A stretch of DNA of 38,607 nt from Candidatus Doudnabacteria bacterium (GTDB lineage Bacteria; Patescibacteriota; Doudnabacteria; UBA920; 2-01-FULL-46-14), in contig JAHFJD010000005.1 of assembly GCA_023246055.1 (NCBI GenBank), forward strand, positions 1 to 38,607, in the 5' to 3' direction. The first letter of the stretch is position 1. Each line of letters opens with the position of its first letter. Positions 5,895 to 14,066 of this stretch are shown one piece after another. Made by a program: the position numbers and the translations under genes. The notes beneath the pieces were generated by a model. The model was not told the origin of the DNA, ran no database searches, and was given only the letters and a program-made list of their open reading frames with translations.

Positions 5895-8171
5895 GTGTTG
5901 AAACAAAAACAAATTTTTATAGTATTAATTCTAAGCCTGCTGATCTCCCAGGATACAGCTTTTGTTTTTGCCCAGACGCTTGATGCGGTAACCCCTGCCC
6001 CATCAGATACCACCGCTCCGGTGATATCCGGCGTTGCAGTAACCTCCGTTGGTATAAATGAAGTTACTATTGTGTGGTCAACCGATGAAGCTGCTGTTTC
6101 TACCCTGGAATATGGCACGACCAATGCTTATGGTCAGTCTGCCGCCCTACCGGCAACGGCTCTCTTAGCTCATACCGCAACGCTCACCAGTCTCACCGCT
6201 GGCACAACATATCACTACTGCATCCATGCGACTGATGCAGTCGATAATAAATCCAGTTCCTGCGGACATACGTTCGCGGCCGAAGCACAAACAGCCACTG
6301 AACCGGTTATAGCCGATTCCGATAGTGATGGCGTTTCGGATACCGAAGAAATTGGTACCGAAGCAACTGAAGAATCCAGTCCGGAAGCCGATGTTACCGA
6401 TCCCGAAGCTTTCCCGGATACTGACAGTGATGGCATGCCAAATTATCTTGATACCGACGATGACGGCGACGGTATTCCTACCGAAACAGAAAATACCAAT
6501 GCCACAACAACGGCTAACACTACTGTCACAGAACCGGATGCTGACGCTGACTCTGTGCCAGACTATCTCGAACCGAACACCATGGACACAGACCACGACG
6601 GGACAACCAACAACCTTGATTCCGATGACGATAGCGACAGTGTGCCGACCATTGATGACGGCACGGTTACGGGTGACCCAGTTGAACCGGTTGACACTGA
6701 CAGTGATGGCACGCCAAATTATCTTGATACCGACGATGACGGCGACACAGTCCCAACAATAGATGAAGACACTGCTACTTCCACGGATTCGGCAAGCTCA
6801 CCGCAGGCTGATCCCACAACTGCAGACTCTGATGGCGATACTGTGCCTGATTATCTTGAACCAAACACGACTGATACTGACCGCGACGGCACTCCCAATG
6901 TGAGCGATCCGGACGATGATGGGGACAGTGTGCCGACGTCTGACGAAGTGATTACCGACACCTCTGACACGGATGCCGCTGTGGATGAATCAACTGTTGA
7001 TACCGATAGTGATGACATACCAAACGCGCTTGATCCCGACGATGACGGGGATGGAACATCTACTGTAAATGAAGACACTAATCACGGCGGCTCTGTCGTC
7101 AATGATGATACCGACGGCGATGGCATACCGAATTTTGAAGAACCAAATGACGTTGATACCGACCAGGACGGGGTAACCAACAACGCCGACAGTGATGATG
7201 ATGGCGATACGATCCCAACTCCACAAGAGACTGTGCAAGTTCCGGCTCCGGTAAGCTCTGGCGGAGGTGGTGGTGGATATTACTATAGGCCACCAATTGA
7301 CACTGATGGTAACGGAATTCCGGATTACCTTGATACCGATGACGACAAAGACGGTACTCCCACGAAAAACGAAAAGGGCGACAGCGACAAAGACACCCTG
7401 CCTGACTACAAAGAATCAAACACACGCGATCTGGACAAGGACGGCAAGAAAGATGCCGCGGACAATGAGGATGACGGTGATGGTATTTTAAGCAGACTTG
7501 ATTCCAATCCGTATTCCGATTCCTGCTATACTCCGGCTGAACTTGGTTACGCTGTGTATATTGTTTTGCCCAATCGCTCAAAGCGCATGGCCGGAAAATT
7601 TGCCAAAAAGACCGTCCTAGCTGACAATATCATCCGCTATGATTTCGAACTGGGCACGGACAATGATTTCAACGATCTTACAGTACGCGTAAACGACGAA
7701 GGCCACCGTTCATTTATCGCCACTATTATGAATTCACGGGTCGGCACACGCTATGCGGTACACCTACAAATTCTTGGCAACGGTGCAATAGAGAAAGATT
7801 TAACACTTTCGGGAAACCCGCGTTCTGCCGTGAACACGCCTCAGCGCATTATCGTTAACCAGTATCTTACCATTTGCGATGATCACGAAGACTTTTGCCC
7901 GGCTCACATTACCCAGTACATGAGAAAGAGCGCAAACAACGACCCAGTCGAGGTCAGCAAGCTCCAGTCATTCCTCCTTGAACAGGAAGGTCTTACAAAC
8001 ATACAGGTGAACGGAGTGTTTGATAATGCTACTGACGCCGCTGTGCGGGCATTCCAGGAAAGATATGTAAGTATTGTGCTAGGCCCTTGGGCGATCCAGA
8101 AAGGCACTGGCTACGTCTACCGCACCACGACCAAGCAAATCAATGATCTGCACTGTGCAGCCAAGAAATAA
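5895..8171 (+). CDS. Secreted thrombospondin type 3 repeat protein with peptidoglycan-binding domain
   Basis: A 758-residue protein. The signal peptide is about residues 1-26 (IFIVLILSLLISQ ... VFAQ). A fibronectin-III-like domain spans about 40-130 (TAPVISGVAVTSVGINEVTI). About 15 Asp-rich calcium-binding TSP3-type repeats follow, with the pattern DTDSDGTPNYLDTDDDGD. A Ser-Gly-rich hinge sits near residue 455. Then comes a DUF4114-like segment (FELGTDNDFNDLTVRV) and a C-terminal peptidoglycan-binding helix bundle (VSKLQSFLLEQEGL ... GVFDNATDAAVRAFQ). It is probably a calcium-stiffened stalk anchored in the cell wall. The start is GTG at 5895 or TTG at 5898, without a clear Shine-Dalgarno site. 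Confidence 0.85.
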   Translation: MLKQKQIFIVLILSLLISQDTAFVFAQTLDAVTPAPSDTTAPVISGVAVTSVGINEVTIVWSTDEAAVSTLEYGTTNAYGQSAALPATALLAHTATLTSLTAGTTYHYCIHATDAVDNKSSSCGHTFAAEAQTATEPVIADSDSDGVSDTEEIGTEATEESSPEADVTDPEAFPDTDSDGMPNYLDTDDDGDGIPTETENTNATTTANTTVTEPDADADSVPDYLEPNTMDTDHDGTTNNLDSDDDSDSVPTIDDGTVTGDPVEPVDTDSDGTPNYLDTDDDGDTVPTIDEDTATSTDSASSPQADPTTADSDGDTVPDYLEPNTTDTDRDGTPNVSDPDDDGDSVPTSDEVITDTSDTDAAVDESTVDTDSDDIPNALDPDDDGDGTSTVNEDTNHGGSVVNDDTDGDGIPNFEEPNDVDTDQDGVTNNADSDDDGDTIPTPQETVQVPAPVSSGGGGGGYYYRPPIDTDGNGIPDYLDTDDDKDGTPTKNEKGDSDKDTLPDYKESNTRDLDKDGKKDAADNEDDGDGILSRLDSNPYSDSCYTPAELGYAVYIVLPNRSKRMAGKFAKKTVLADNIIRYDFELGTDNDFNDLTVRVNDEGHRSFIATIMNSRVGTRYAVHLQILGNGAIEKDLTLSGNPRSAVNTPQRIIVNQYLTICDDHEDFCPAHITQYMRKSANNDPVEVSKLQSFLLEQEGLTNIQVNGVFDNATDAAVRAFQERYVSIVLGPWAIQKGTGYVYRTTTKQINDLHCAAKK

Positions 8172-8265
8172 TAATTTTGGCTAGTGTTTGGTTCTCCATA
8201 GAAGCGCCCCGCCAGAGGCGGGCGGGCAATCGCTTAAAATAACAGTTCTAAATTCTCGTACCGCG

Positions 8266-8295
8266 CACTATACAATTCACTAGAATTGTATAGTG
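8266..8295. promoter_or_regulatory. Palindromic operator O3
   Basis: CACTATACAATTC ACTA GAATTGTATAGTG is the same palindrome as O1 and O2 with one symmetric change per arm (GTAC to ATAC). It lies upstream of the YdeI-like gene. The rest of 8172-8371 holds only this and the second palindrome. Confidence 0.6.
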
Positions 8296-8304
8296 GCCCG
8301 CACT

Positions 8305-8340
8305 GTGTGGTATTACCATACTAGTATGGTAATACCACAC
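8305..8340. promoter_or_regulatory. Perfect 36-bp palindrome
   Basis: The left half GTGTGGTATTACCATACT is mirrored exactly by AGTATGGTAATACCACAC. Each half also contains the near-palindrome GGTATTACC, giving four quasi-repeats. It sits between O3 and the promoter region of the YdeI-like gene and is either a tetrameric repressor site or a cruciform-forming site. Confidence 0.6.
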
Positions 8341-8371
8341 GAATTTTTTGATATTGTGATACTATATACTC

Positions 8372-8638
8372 GTGAAAAATATAACAATAACCCAAAAGAA
8401 AATCTCCCCTGGCATGGTACACAAAATGCCGACGGATTTACGAAAAGTCCTTACTTCTTCTAAAAAAGCGCTTCAAGCGTGGGCGGATATCACGCCACTC
8501 GCGCGCAATGAGTGGACCTGCTGGGTTCTAAACGCCAAGCGGGTAGAGACGAGGAAGCGCCGGATCGAAAGAACGCGCACGGAGCTTATGAAAGGCATCC
8601 GCCGGCCGTGCTGCTGGGCCGGCTGCCCACATCGGTGA
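8372..8638 (+). CDS. Short YdeI/OmpD-associated family protein
   Basis: An 88-residue protein matching the C-terminal helix pair of the YdeI/OmpD-associated family: DITPLARNEWTCWVLNAKRV then ETRKRRIERTRTELMKG. It ends with a Cys/His cluster (RRPCCWAGCPHR) that could bind zinc. The GTG at 8372 is chosen as start; an internal ATG at 8414 is the alternative. Two palindromes lie directly upstream, suggesting regulation. The molecular role of the family is not settled. Confidence 0.65.
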   Translation: MKNITITQKKISPGMVHKMPTDLRKVLTSSKKALQAWADITPLARNEWTCWVLNAKRVETRKRRIERTRTELMKGIRRPCCWAGCPHR

Positions 8639-8679
8639 AATAATAGGTCATGTCCCCATTATTCGTTGAAGAAGGGGGG

Positions 8680-8996
8680 ATGTTAAAAGATAAAAACGAT
8701 GCCAGGCGAAAGCTGGCCAAAAAACTTTAAACATACCACGGGACCAATGCGGTCGTTCTGGCATTACCCCGAGGAGGCGTGGTTGTCGGTGAGGAAATCC
8801 GGAAAAAATAATTGTTGCGGTGCCTGTTGCTCCTCCTGAATCTACTGATGAAATCAGGGAATAAGGAGCTGATGATGTGGTTATGCTTGAACCATCGGAA
8901 GAATTCATGGGAGCGGTTGGGACGCATTCTCAAAATTTTGATCGGGTTGACGACGAGGAGGTTATTCGTCTGCTTCAGTATAGTTTGAATGAATAA
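8680..8996 (+). pseudogene. Decayed phosphoribosyltransferase gene
   Basis: Starting at ATG 8680 the frame reads MLKDKNDARRKLAKKL, stop, TYHGTNAVVLALPRGGVVVG, EEIRKK, stop. It then resumes in another frame with IVAVPVAPPESTDEIRE, stop, GADDVVMLEPSEEFMGAVG and ends EVIRLLQYSLNE. These pieces match, in order, the start, the LPRGG region and the C-terminal part of the PRTase-domain family, with the central catalytic portion deleted. Three internal stops and a frame change make it non-functional. Confidence 0.6.
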
Positions 8997-9021
8997 AATT
9001 TTCTGCTAAAATACATAATAC

Positions 9022-9111
9022 ATGAAGGGCTACAATACAAACCTCGAAAACTTTCTCTTGAAAACCATTTATTCGCTACCAAACGCGCTTAAAATAAACT
9101 GTAATTTATGA
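9022..9111 (+). CDS. Small ORF coupled to the DUF7670-like gene
   Basis: A 29-codon ORF (MKGYNTNLENFLLKTIYSLP ...) whose TGA overlaps the ATG of the next gene (ATGA). A TAAAAT -10 box lies at 9006-9011. It may be a leader peptide, or the remnant of a gene. I recognise no family. Confidence 0.3.
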   Translation: MKGYNTNLENFLLKTIYSLPNALKINCNL

Positions 9112-9440
9112 ACAAATTTCTCTTTTGGGCGCCACGCATCGCATCGCTTTTGTTTGTGGGGTTTTTATCAGTCTTTGCGTTTGATGTGTTTGGAGAATAC
9201 CAGGGGTGGCAAACTGTCCTTGCGTCGTTTATCCATCTCATTCCCTCCCTCGCTCTCTTAGTGCTGGTGCTGGTAGCGTGGAGATATGAGTTGGCTGGAG
9301 CGGCGGCATTTTTAGGACTTGCCCTGTTGTATGTTGGGATTGTCGGGTTGCATCAGCATTGGAGTTGATATGCAAGCATAGCAGTCCCCGCCGCAGTAGT
9401 TGGACTGCTCTACATCTACAGCTGGCTGCAAAAAAGGTGA
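9108..9440 (+). pseudogene. DUF7670-like small membrane protein with internal TGA
   Basis: The intact part encodes 86 residues with about three transmembrane helices (FLFWAPRIASLLFVGFLSVF, ASFIHLIPSLALLVLVLVAW, AAFLGLALLYVGIVGL) and stops at 9366-9368. The same frame continues at once with YASIAVPAAVVGLLYIYSW and LQKR to a TGA at 9438-9440, supplying what looks like the missing last helix. I therefore read it as a roughly 110-residue membrane protein cut by a nonsense mutation. The 86-residue product may still be made. Confidence 0.55.
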
Positions 9441-9485
9441 AAAGCCCCGCTGGTTGTGGGGACCTCCGGACAAATACAAACCTGA

Positions 9486-9659
9486 GCAGTAGTTTTTAGA
9501 GAAGTCACCACCACAAATTCCTTCGGCCAAGCGAGTTACACAGCTAATTTTGGCATAGTCTCCGCCAAAACGGTTTTTGATTTTTATGCTCTAAAGTTCC
9601 ACCTGAGCGACGAAGAATTTAAAAAAAGTAACACAAAAATTACATATTTAATTACGTAA
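9486..9659 (+). pseudogene. Possible gene fragment
   Basis: A 57-codon open frame without a start codon, reading AVVFREVTTTNSFGQASYTA ... FDFYALKFHLSDEEFKKSN to TAA at 9657-9659. The sequence looks protein-like but I recognise no family. Given the decayed genes on both sides it is probably the tail of another broken gene. Confidence 0.25.
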
Positions 9660-9692
9660 TTATTCCGACCGCCGCCTGTGCTCGCCCCCCTC

Positions 9693-9740
9693 CGTTGTAC
9701 AATTCGCGCGAATTGTACAACGGGTTTGATATATTAAACT
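9693..9740 (+). promoter_or_regulatory. Palindromic operator O4 and orphan promoter
   Basis: CGTTGTACAATTC GCGC GAATTGTACAACG is a perfect 30-bp palindrome (9693-9722) sharing the TGTACAATTC core. Its right half includes a TTGTAC -35 box (9713-9718), followed by a TATATTAAACT region at the right distance for a -10. The gene it served appears to have been broken by the IS630 insertion at 9791. Confidence 0.6.
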
Positions 9741-9846
9741 CTGTTAATGTGCCACGCAGATAGGTGAGTTACGGAATTGTTTTTTTATCCTACTGACCTT
9801 CACAAATCCCCTTTACTATATATCTTGAGTCTGCTACAATGCAGAC

Positions 9847-10335
9847 ATGAATACATTACATCCTAACCGAGCCTTGCCACCGCAAGAGCTTGAAGCGCGC
9901 CGCAAGACAGCGGCCCGGTATTTTAAGCAAGGAAAGACACGATATTGGGTATCCCGGCATTTCCAGGTCTCCCGGCCCGCTGCCAGCCAGTGGTATGCAC
10001 GATGGAAAGACGGCACCCTGGCCTCCCGCAAACCCGGGAAAAAAGAGAAGCTTGCTTCTGATCAGAAGAAGAAGCTTGCGGGAATCATTCTCAACAATCC
10101 CACCGACTACGGATACTCCACTCAATTGTGGACACTAGAGAGAATCACCGCAGTGGTCAAAAAGAAATTAAAAGTTGCATACAAACCCCGATCTCTGGCC
10201 CATATGCTTCATTCTCTGGGCTTTTCTTACCAAAAGCCTGAACAGCGGGCCAAAGAGCGAAATGAAACAAAGATTAAGACATGGATGACAAAAACGTGGC
10301 CAGCGCTTCTAAAAAAGGGGCTTCCCGCGCATTAA
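9847..10335 (+). CDS. IS630 transposase, upstream ORF (HTH part)
   Basis: A 162-residue N-terminal part with helix-turn-helix segments (KTAARYFKQGKTRYWVSRHF then QVSRPAASQWYARWKDG), as in IS630 orfA. Near its end, at 10311-10317, lies A AAA AAG in the zero frame, a classical -1 slippery heptamer. Slipping there joins this frame to the downstream catalytic ORF, as known for several IS families. Confidence 0.85.
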   Translation: MNTLHPNRALPPQELEARRKTAARYFKQGKTRYWVSRHFQVSRPAASQWYARWKDGTLASRKPGKKEKLASDQKKKLAGIILNNPTDYGYSTQLWTLERITAVVKKKLKVAYKPRSLAHMLHSLGFSYQKPEQRAKERNETKIKTWMTKTWPALLKKGLPAH

Positions 10336-10784
10336 CCTTTTGTTTTCTTGATGAATCAGGATTTTCAGAGAAACCGCCGATTAGAAAAACCTGGGGGAAG
10401 AAAGGACACACCCCGATCATCCAATCAACCGGATCCTGGAAATCTTTGTCAGTGACCGGCATTATCGCTACCAAAGCCAGCCGCAAGAAACCAAAGGCAT
10501 TTTTTACCGTGAAAAAAGGAGCTGTCCGGTCAGAGGATACCATGAGAACCCTGTCCCATCTCATTGAGAATCGGTTTGTCATGGTTGAACGGTTCCCCGC
10601 TTATGCTCCCGAGCTCAATCCCCAGGAATACCTCTGGTCAGCTGCCAAAGGCAAAGATATGGCTAACTTCTGCCCATACAAGGACAATGACCTGCATAGG
10701 CAAACAAAGAACAGTCTGAGGAGAATACAGAGAAACGAGAAGATCATTCAGGGAGCGCTTGCTAAATCGAAGTTATTTTTATAG
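10281..10784 (+). CDS. IS630 transposase, catalytic ORF with internal deletion
   Basis: It contains the first catalytic motif FCFLDESGFSEKPPIRKTWG and the third, ERFPAYAPELNPQEYLW. The usual middle motif (of the form WDGxPAHRS) is missing: TMRTLSHLI runs straight into ENRFVMVERF, about 25 residues short. The DDE triad is therefore incomplete. It is expressed by -1 frameshifting from the upstream ORF; the upstream in-frame ATG at 10281 is not needed as a start. Confidence 0.8.
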   Translation: MDDKNVASASKKGASRALTFCFLDESGFSEKPPIRKTWGKKGHTPIIQSTGSWKSLSVTGIIATKASRKKPKAFFTVKKGAVRSEDTMRTLSHLIENRFVMVERFPAYAPELNPQEYLWSAAKGKDMANFCPYKDNDLHRQTKNSLRRIQRNEKIIQGALAKSKLFL

Positions 10785-10810
10785 TAAAGGGGATTTGTGA
10801 AGGTCAGTAG

Positions 10811-11169
10811 ATATACTATGATGACTTTGATTTACCATGTTTTGAATACTGGGACCAATACGGTGCTGTATTGTATGGAAATATTTCAACTCTTTGGTAA
10901 TAGGTAAGGGCTGTGTGTTCGAATTCGAGCTATTTGGCGAACCCCTTGCTCCCGGCACTCAAAGAGACCTCACGTTTAAGGTAAAAATGATTGCCCCTCC
11001 CGCAACTGCAAAGACATTTACTCTATCGGCGAGAGCTGTGGCGGAGTATGATGGTCCCGGATATTACACTATAGAAAATAGCCCAGAGGTTGCAGATTTA
11101 TTTCCTGCCGACCTGGGCGTATCTAATGGCATAACCAGCGACCCGATCCAAATCGTGCTTCCGCAGTAA
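10811..11169 (+). pseudogene. 3' part of a secreted-type gene interrupted by IS630
   Basis: Directly after the right IS end the frame reads IYYDDFDLPCFEYWDQYGAV, LYGNISTLW, stop. The next frame continues from a TTG at 10894 with VIGKGCVFEFELFGEPLAPG ... and ends SDPIQIVLPQ at 11169. The second part looks like a beta-sandwich extracellular domain (EPLAPGTQRDLTFKVKMIAP). The gene seems to have lost its start to the IS and carries a frameshift near 10890. Confidence 0.45.
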
Positions 11170-11179
11170 TCACTATTTT

Positions 11180-12171
11180 GTGAACAGGAAAATTTCCGCG
11201 CTTCCTATATTTCTTCTGGTATTCATAGCTGCTCCTCTTGCTAGCCTTGCTCAAGATCAGCCGCCTTGCTCTGGAAGCGTGAGTATTACCGATCCCACCC
11301 AGGCCCATCCCGGCGTGTTGGCGGTTGTTTCCAATTCCGCCGAAGCGGCATTTACTGTAACCGGACCTGTCACATATCACGGCAGCGGATATTATTGGGT
11401 ACAGCAAGGGATACCCCCCGGCACCTATGCCATTACTTGGAGCGCGGTCGCAAGTTGCAGTACTCCATCTTCGGAAACGAAAGCCACTGATAGCCGCGGG
11501 TCAGTGGCATTTGCTGGCAACTACCAAACTGCGGATAATGCTACGACAAATCCATCCAATCCTCCGCCAGCTGGCGGACCCAGCCCCACTCAATCTACAG
11601 AGCCGACTCCTCCGCTACCGCCAACTCCAGCCCAACGACCAGCACAAAATTCAAGACCGGCAATCACTCCCCAGACGCCAACCGCTCCGCCCGCCACGAC
11701 TTCGCCGAAAATAACCAAGCCGGAAGGATTTTTCTCCCGTTTTTTCAGCTCCATAGCATCTTTTTTTAAAATTTATTCGGCAAAAAAAACAACCCGTCTC
11801 CATCGGACACAACCCTGGCAACATTGCAGGGCGCGTGGAATGTTGAACAAATTCTAATGTTTGACTCGACACTGAATTCGTTTAGGCAGATCGCCGGGGA
11901 GCGAAAGTATATAGAATTCAACGGCAATCAAGTGTGTGCTAATGGAACATACCTTCCCAATGGAAAACCGCTCGTCTGCGAGCATTATAATACATTCGGG
12001 ACCGAAGGAAATAAGATAATGAGCAGCAGCCTTCCGGCCGGCCAGGCCATTACCTTTCGTTTTATTGGAAAAAAATTGGAATTGACTATTGAGCCGGAAA
12101 ATAAAACTATCGCCCAGACGCAAAAAATATCCCTATCAAAAATAGAAAACTTTAAGCCGGAACCGCGCTAA
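11180..12171 (+). CDS. Secreted Pro-rich protein split by a frameshift at an A8 run
   Basis: From GTG 11180 there is a signal peptide (ISALPIFLLVFIAAPLASLA), a small beta-rich domain with two Cys, then a Pro/Thr-rich linker (about residues 125-185) and a hydrophobic segment FFSRFFSSIASFF. The frame then drifts into nonsense and stops at 11857. One base shifted, the frame continues sensibly: NPSPSDTTLATLQGAWNVEQ, ILMFDSTLNSFRQIAGERKY, to a stop at 12171. The switch falls at eight consecutive A residues (11782-11789). It could be a sequencing slip, a mutation, or slippage-based control. The C-terminal domain resembles lipocalin-like stress proteins but I cannot name it. Confidence 0.6.
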
Positions 12172-12249
12172 AAAAATCAGAAATAAGATGAACGTGGTCG
12201 CCACGAGCCGGATAACTGCAAACCAGATGTAAAACCCACGCTCTGCTCT

Positions 12250-12735
12250 TTAAACGACTGGATCCATGCTTTTCATACTCTCGCCGCCTTTAGGACGGAT
12301 GGGTTTTGATATATGACTTTCACGAGTTCTCTCGTACCGCCTCATATCTGGTTTGACTGACCTATTCACTCCCGATTTAATGTCCTCAACCGCTCTAATG
12401 CCTGAAAAGACTTCTCTCATTTCTGCCATGCCTTCCGCAGCCGCAGTTTGAGCAGGTTTGCCACTGGCCTGCGCTTCTCTGGCTATTTGTTCACCAGCTC
12501 TCACGACTCCCTCAAATATCTCCACCAATTCTCTAGCGTTTCTCAATGCCAGCTCTGGATTTCCCCCACCGCTGCCCACCAATTCCGGCAGATAGCTCAA
12601 ATACTCATGCGTGAGTTTAGGTGGAAGCTTTTTCGCCCGCTCTGCGAGCTCTTTGATCATTCGCTGTTTTTCATTGTCTTGTCTGCCTCCTCTTTCGTTG
12701 AATAGAAAACGCGCTGCTCGAGATTCTGCTCCCAT
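12250..12735 (-). CDS. Hypothetical helical protein
   Basis: A 161-residue, charged, Ala/Glu-rich and predicted mostly helical protein without signal peptide or membrane segment; Gly-rich patch VGSGGGN near residue 55. The start is supported by AAAGGA nine bases before the ATG. I do not recognise a family. It lies leftward after the nucleotidyltransferase gene, about 40 bases downstream of its stop. Confidence 0.55.
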   Translation of the reverse strand: MGAESRAARFLFNERGGRQDNEKQRMIKELAERAKKLPPKLTHEYLSYLPELVGSGGGNPELALRNARELVEIFEGVVRAGEQIAREAQASGKPAQTAAAEGMAEMREVFSGIRAVEDIKSGVNRSVKPDMRRYERTRESHISKPIRPKGGESMKSMDPVV

Positions 12736-12774
12736 ATGATTTGTTTCCTTTAAATTTTAATTGCTGTGATTGTA

Positions 12775-13659
12775 TCACAAAATCCGCTGTTTGTATAGAG
12801 ATAAAATCCGCTGGCCGCGGGAGCCGGGGTGAAATGACAGTTCCTCGTCGGACACCAATATATATTCCTGTCGGCGGACGCGGCTTTTTTGATAAAGCCC
12901 CAAGAAATAATTCAAAGGGGCGGCCAACGTAAAATCGAGAATAAGCTCCAAAATCTTCTGCCAGATACTAAAACGAAATGCAAAAAAAACTCCGTGCTTC
13001 TCCGGTTCCATCTGCGGCAGAAACTCCTTGACCCAGAGATTTTTCTGCCAAAATTGCTGCATCGCTCCCTCGCCCAAAACCGGCAGGAGACTCGCGTACT
13101 CCACCGCGGTATAGAGGTTGCGATCCTCGGTAATCTCTCGGTCTGCTACCAGGTAGTGGTTCAAACAAAACCGGTTGCTCACCTTCTCGTGGTGGCGTCT
13201 CTGGCCGAGCAGATGAAAATAAACCGAGACCAAGGTCCGCGCCAGCCAAATACGATTCGGCCGCGTCACGACGAGGAGATCAATGTCAGAGGCAGCCGTA
13301 CTATTGAGTAATGCTTGGGACCCGGAAATCGCCACCGCGCGCAGGTATGGCACGTGACAGAGAAATTTCAGGTATTTCTTGGTCTTATGAAAACGAACGA
13401 GAGTGGTGCGATAGCGTGATCTTCGCAATTTGATCAAGCTCTCGCGGCCGCGCAAAAAATACAGGCCATGTTGACCGGCCACCCTTTCTCGCAAATCACC
13501 CGAAAGACAATCTTCAATTTCTAGGAGCGCGGCCTGCTCCCCCAAATAATTTTTTATTTCCATCGCAGTCAAAGCCAAATCCTGCGCGTCAAAAAACGCC
13601 AACGTCTCAAAAACTGAATTTGTCAGCGTCGATTTCTCGCCAGTCATCGCTTGGCTCAT
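12775..13659 (-). CDS. Nucleotidyltransferase-domain protein
   Basis: A 294-residue protein with the polymerase-beta-like nucleotidyltransferase signature: ISGSQALLNSTAASDIDLLVVT near residue 112, with the G-S motif followed by D-x-D. An N-terminal winged-helix-like region (residues 10-80) precedes it. The C-terminal half is hydrophobic in places (FSIWQKILELILDFTLAAPL). Such proteins are found next to housekeeping genes in Patescibacteria; the substrate is unknown. It overlaps the end of the upstream gene by 53 bases; an alternative start is the ATG four codons on. Confidence 0.7.
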   Translation of the reverse strand: MSQAMTGEKSTLTNSVFETLAFFDAQDLALTAMEIKNYLGEQAALLEIEDCLSGDLRERVAGQHGLYFLRGRESLIKLRRSRYRTTLVRFHKTKKYLKFLCHVPYLRAVAISGSQALLNSTAASDIDLLVVTRPNRIWLARTLVSVYFHLLGQRRHHEKVSNRFCLNHYLVADREITEDRNLYTAVEYASLLPVLGEGAMQQFWQKNLWVKEFLPQMEPEKHGVFFAFRFSIWQKILELILDFTLAAPLNYFLGLYQKSRVRRQEYILVSDEELSFHPGSRGQRILSLYKQRIL

Positions 13660-13954
13660 CCCATTTAAAGGCTTTGAAAGTATTCACAGTCTCGCTGTCG
13701 GAAAATTTATATTCCACCCGCGCTCCGGTGCCGGCTCGATGGCTATAGTGGTATTGCTTGTCCTCCAGTTTTGCCTTATTGCCAAACTGCAGTTTGAGCC
13801 GCCCCAGCGGACTTGCAAAGATCATAAATTCCGCTTCGCCAATCTTCACTTCTCCCTCCCCGGTTTCAGCGAGCAAATCCTCGCGGCCTGTTTCTTCGAT
13901 AGTGAATTGCCGCTTAATATTTTCCTTAATTTGTTCCCACTTGTCAGGAGACAT
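13607..13954 (-). CDS. Hypothetical protein, 115 residues
   Basis: A soluble protein beginning MSPDKWEQIKENIKRQFTIE and continuing with a beta-rich region (IGEAEFMIFASPLGRLKLQF). It resembles small proteins of unknown function recurrent in candidate-phyla genomes. A TATATT -10 box lies a few bases before the ATG and TTGACA-like boxes precede it, so the message is close to leaderless. It is first in a leftward pair with the nucleotidyltransferase-domain gene. Confidence 0.6.
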   Translation of the reverse strand: MSPDKWEQIKENIKRQFTIEETGREDLLAETGEGEVKIGEAEFMIFASPLGRLKLQFGNKAKLEDKQYHYSHRAGTGARVEYKFSDSETVNTFKAFKWDEPSDDWREIDADKFSF

Positions 13955-14066
13955 AGTAATATAATGTCAAATGTCAAAACTCAAATGTCAAATCAAATCA
14001 CTGAAATTTAGTCATTTAATCATTAATGCATTGATTTAAAATTTGGACTTTGGCATTTGGATTTGC

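Larger units (their letters stand above)
9791..10809 (+). mobile_element. IS630-family insertion sequence, defective
   Basis: Inverted repeats of 29 bp including the TA target (TACTGACCTTCACAAATCCC ... at 9791-9819 and its complement at 10781-10809) flank a two-ORF transposase. TA at each outer end fits the TA target duplication of the IS630/Tc1/mariner superfamily. The transposase lacks its second catalytic Asp, so this copy should be immobile on its own. Confidence 0.85.

Noticed and set aside
5895-8171. Tandem DNA repeats in the TSP3 gene as a mobile or regulatory repeat
   Set aside because: The repetition is at the protein level (Asp-rich calcium-binding repeats) and the DNA copies are diverged in synonymous positions.
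8372-8638. The 8372 ORF as a toxin or bacteriocin immunity protein
   Set aside because: It matches the YdeI/OmpD-associated C-terminal pattern, and I see no partner gene to support an immunity role.
9366-9368. Recoding of TGA as glycine (code 25) in this organism
   Set aside because: Many intact genes here end with TGA in positions where read-through would destroy overlapping gene starts (854, 1054, 5766, 31024), so the internal TGA at 9366 is better read as a mutation.
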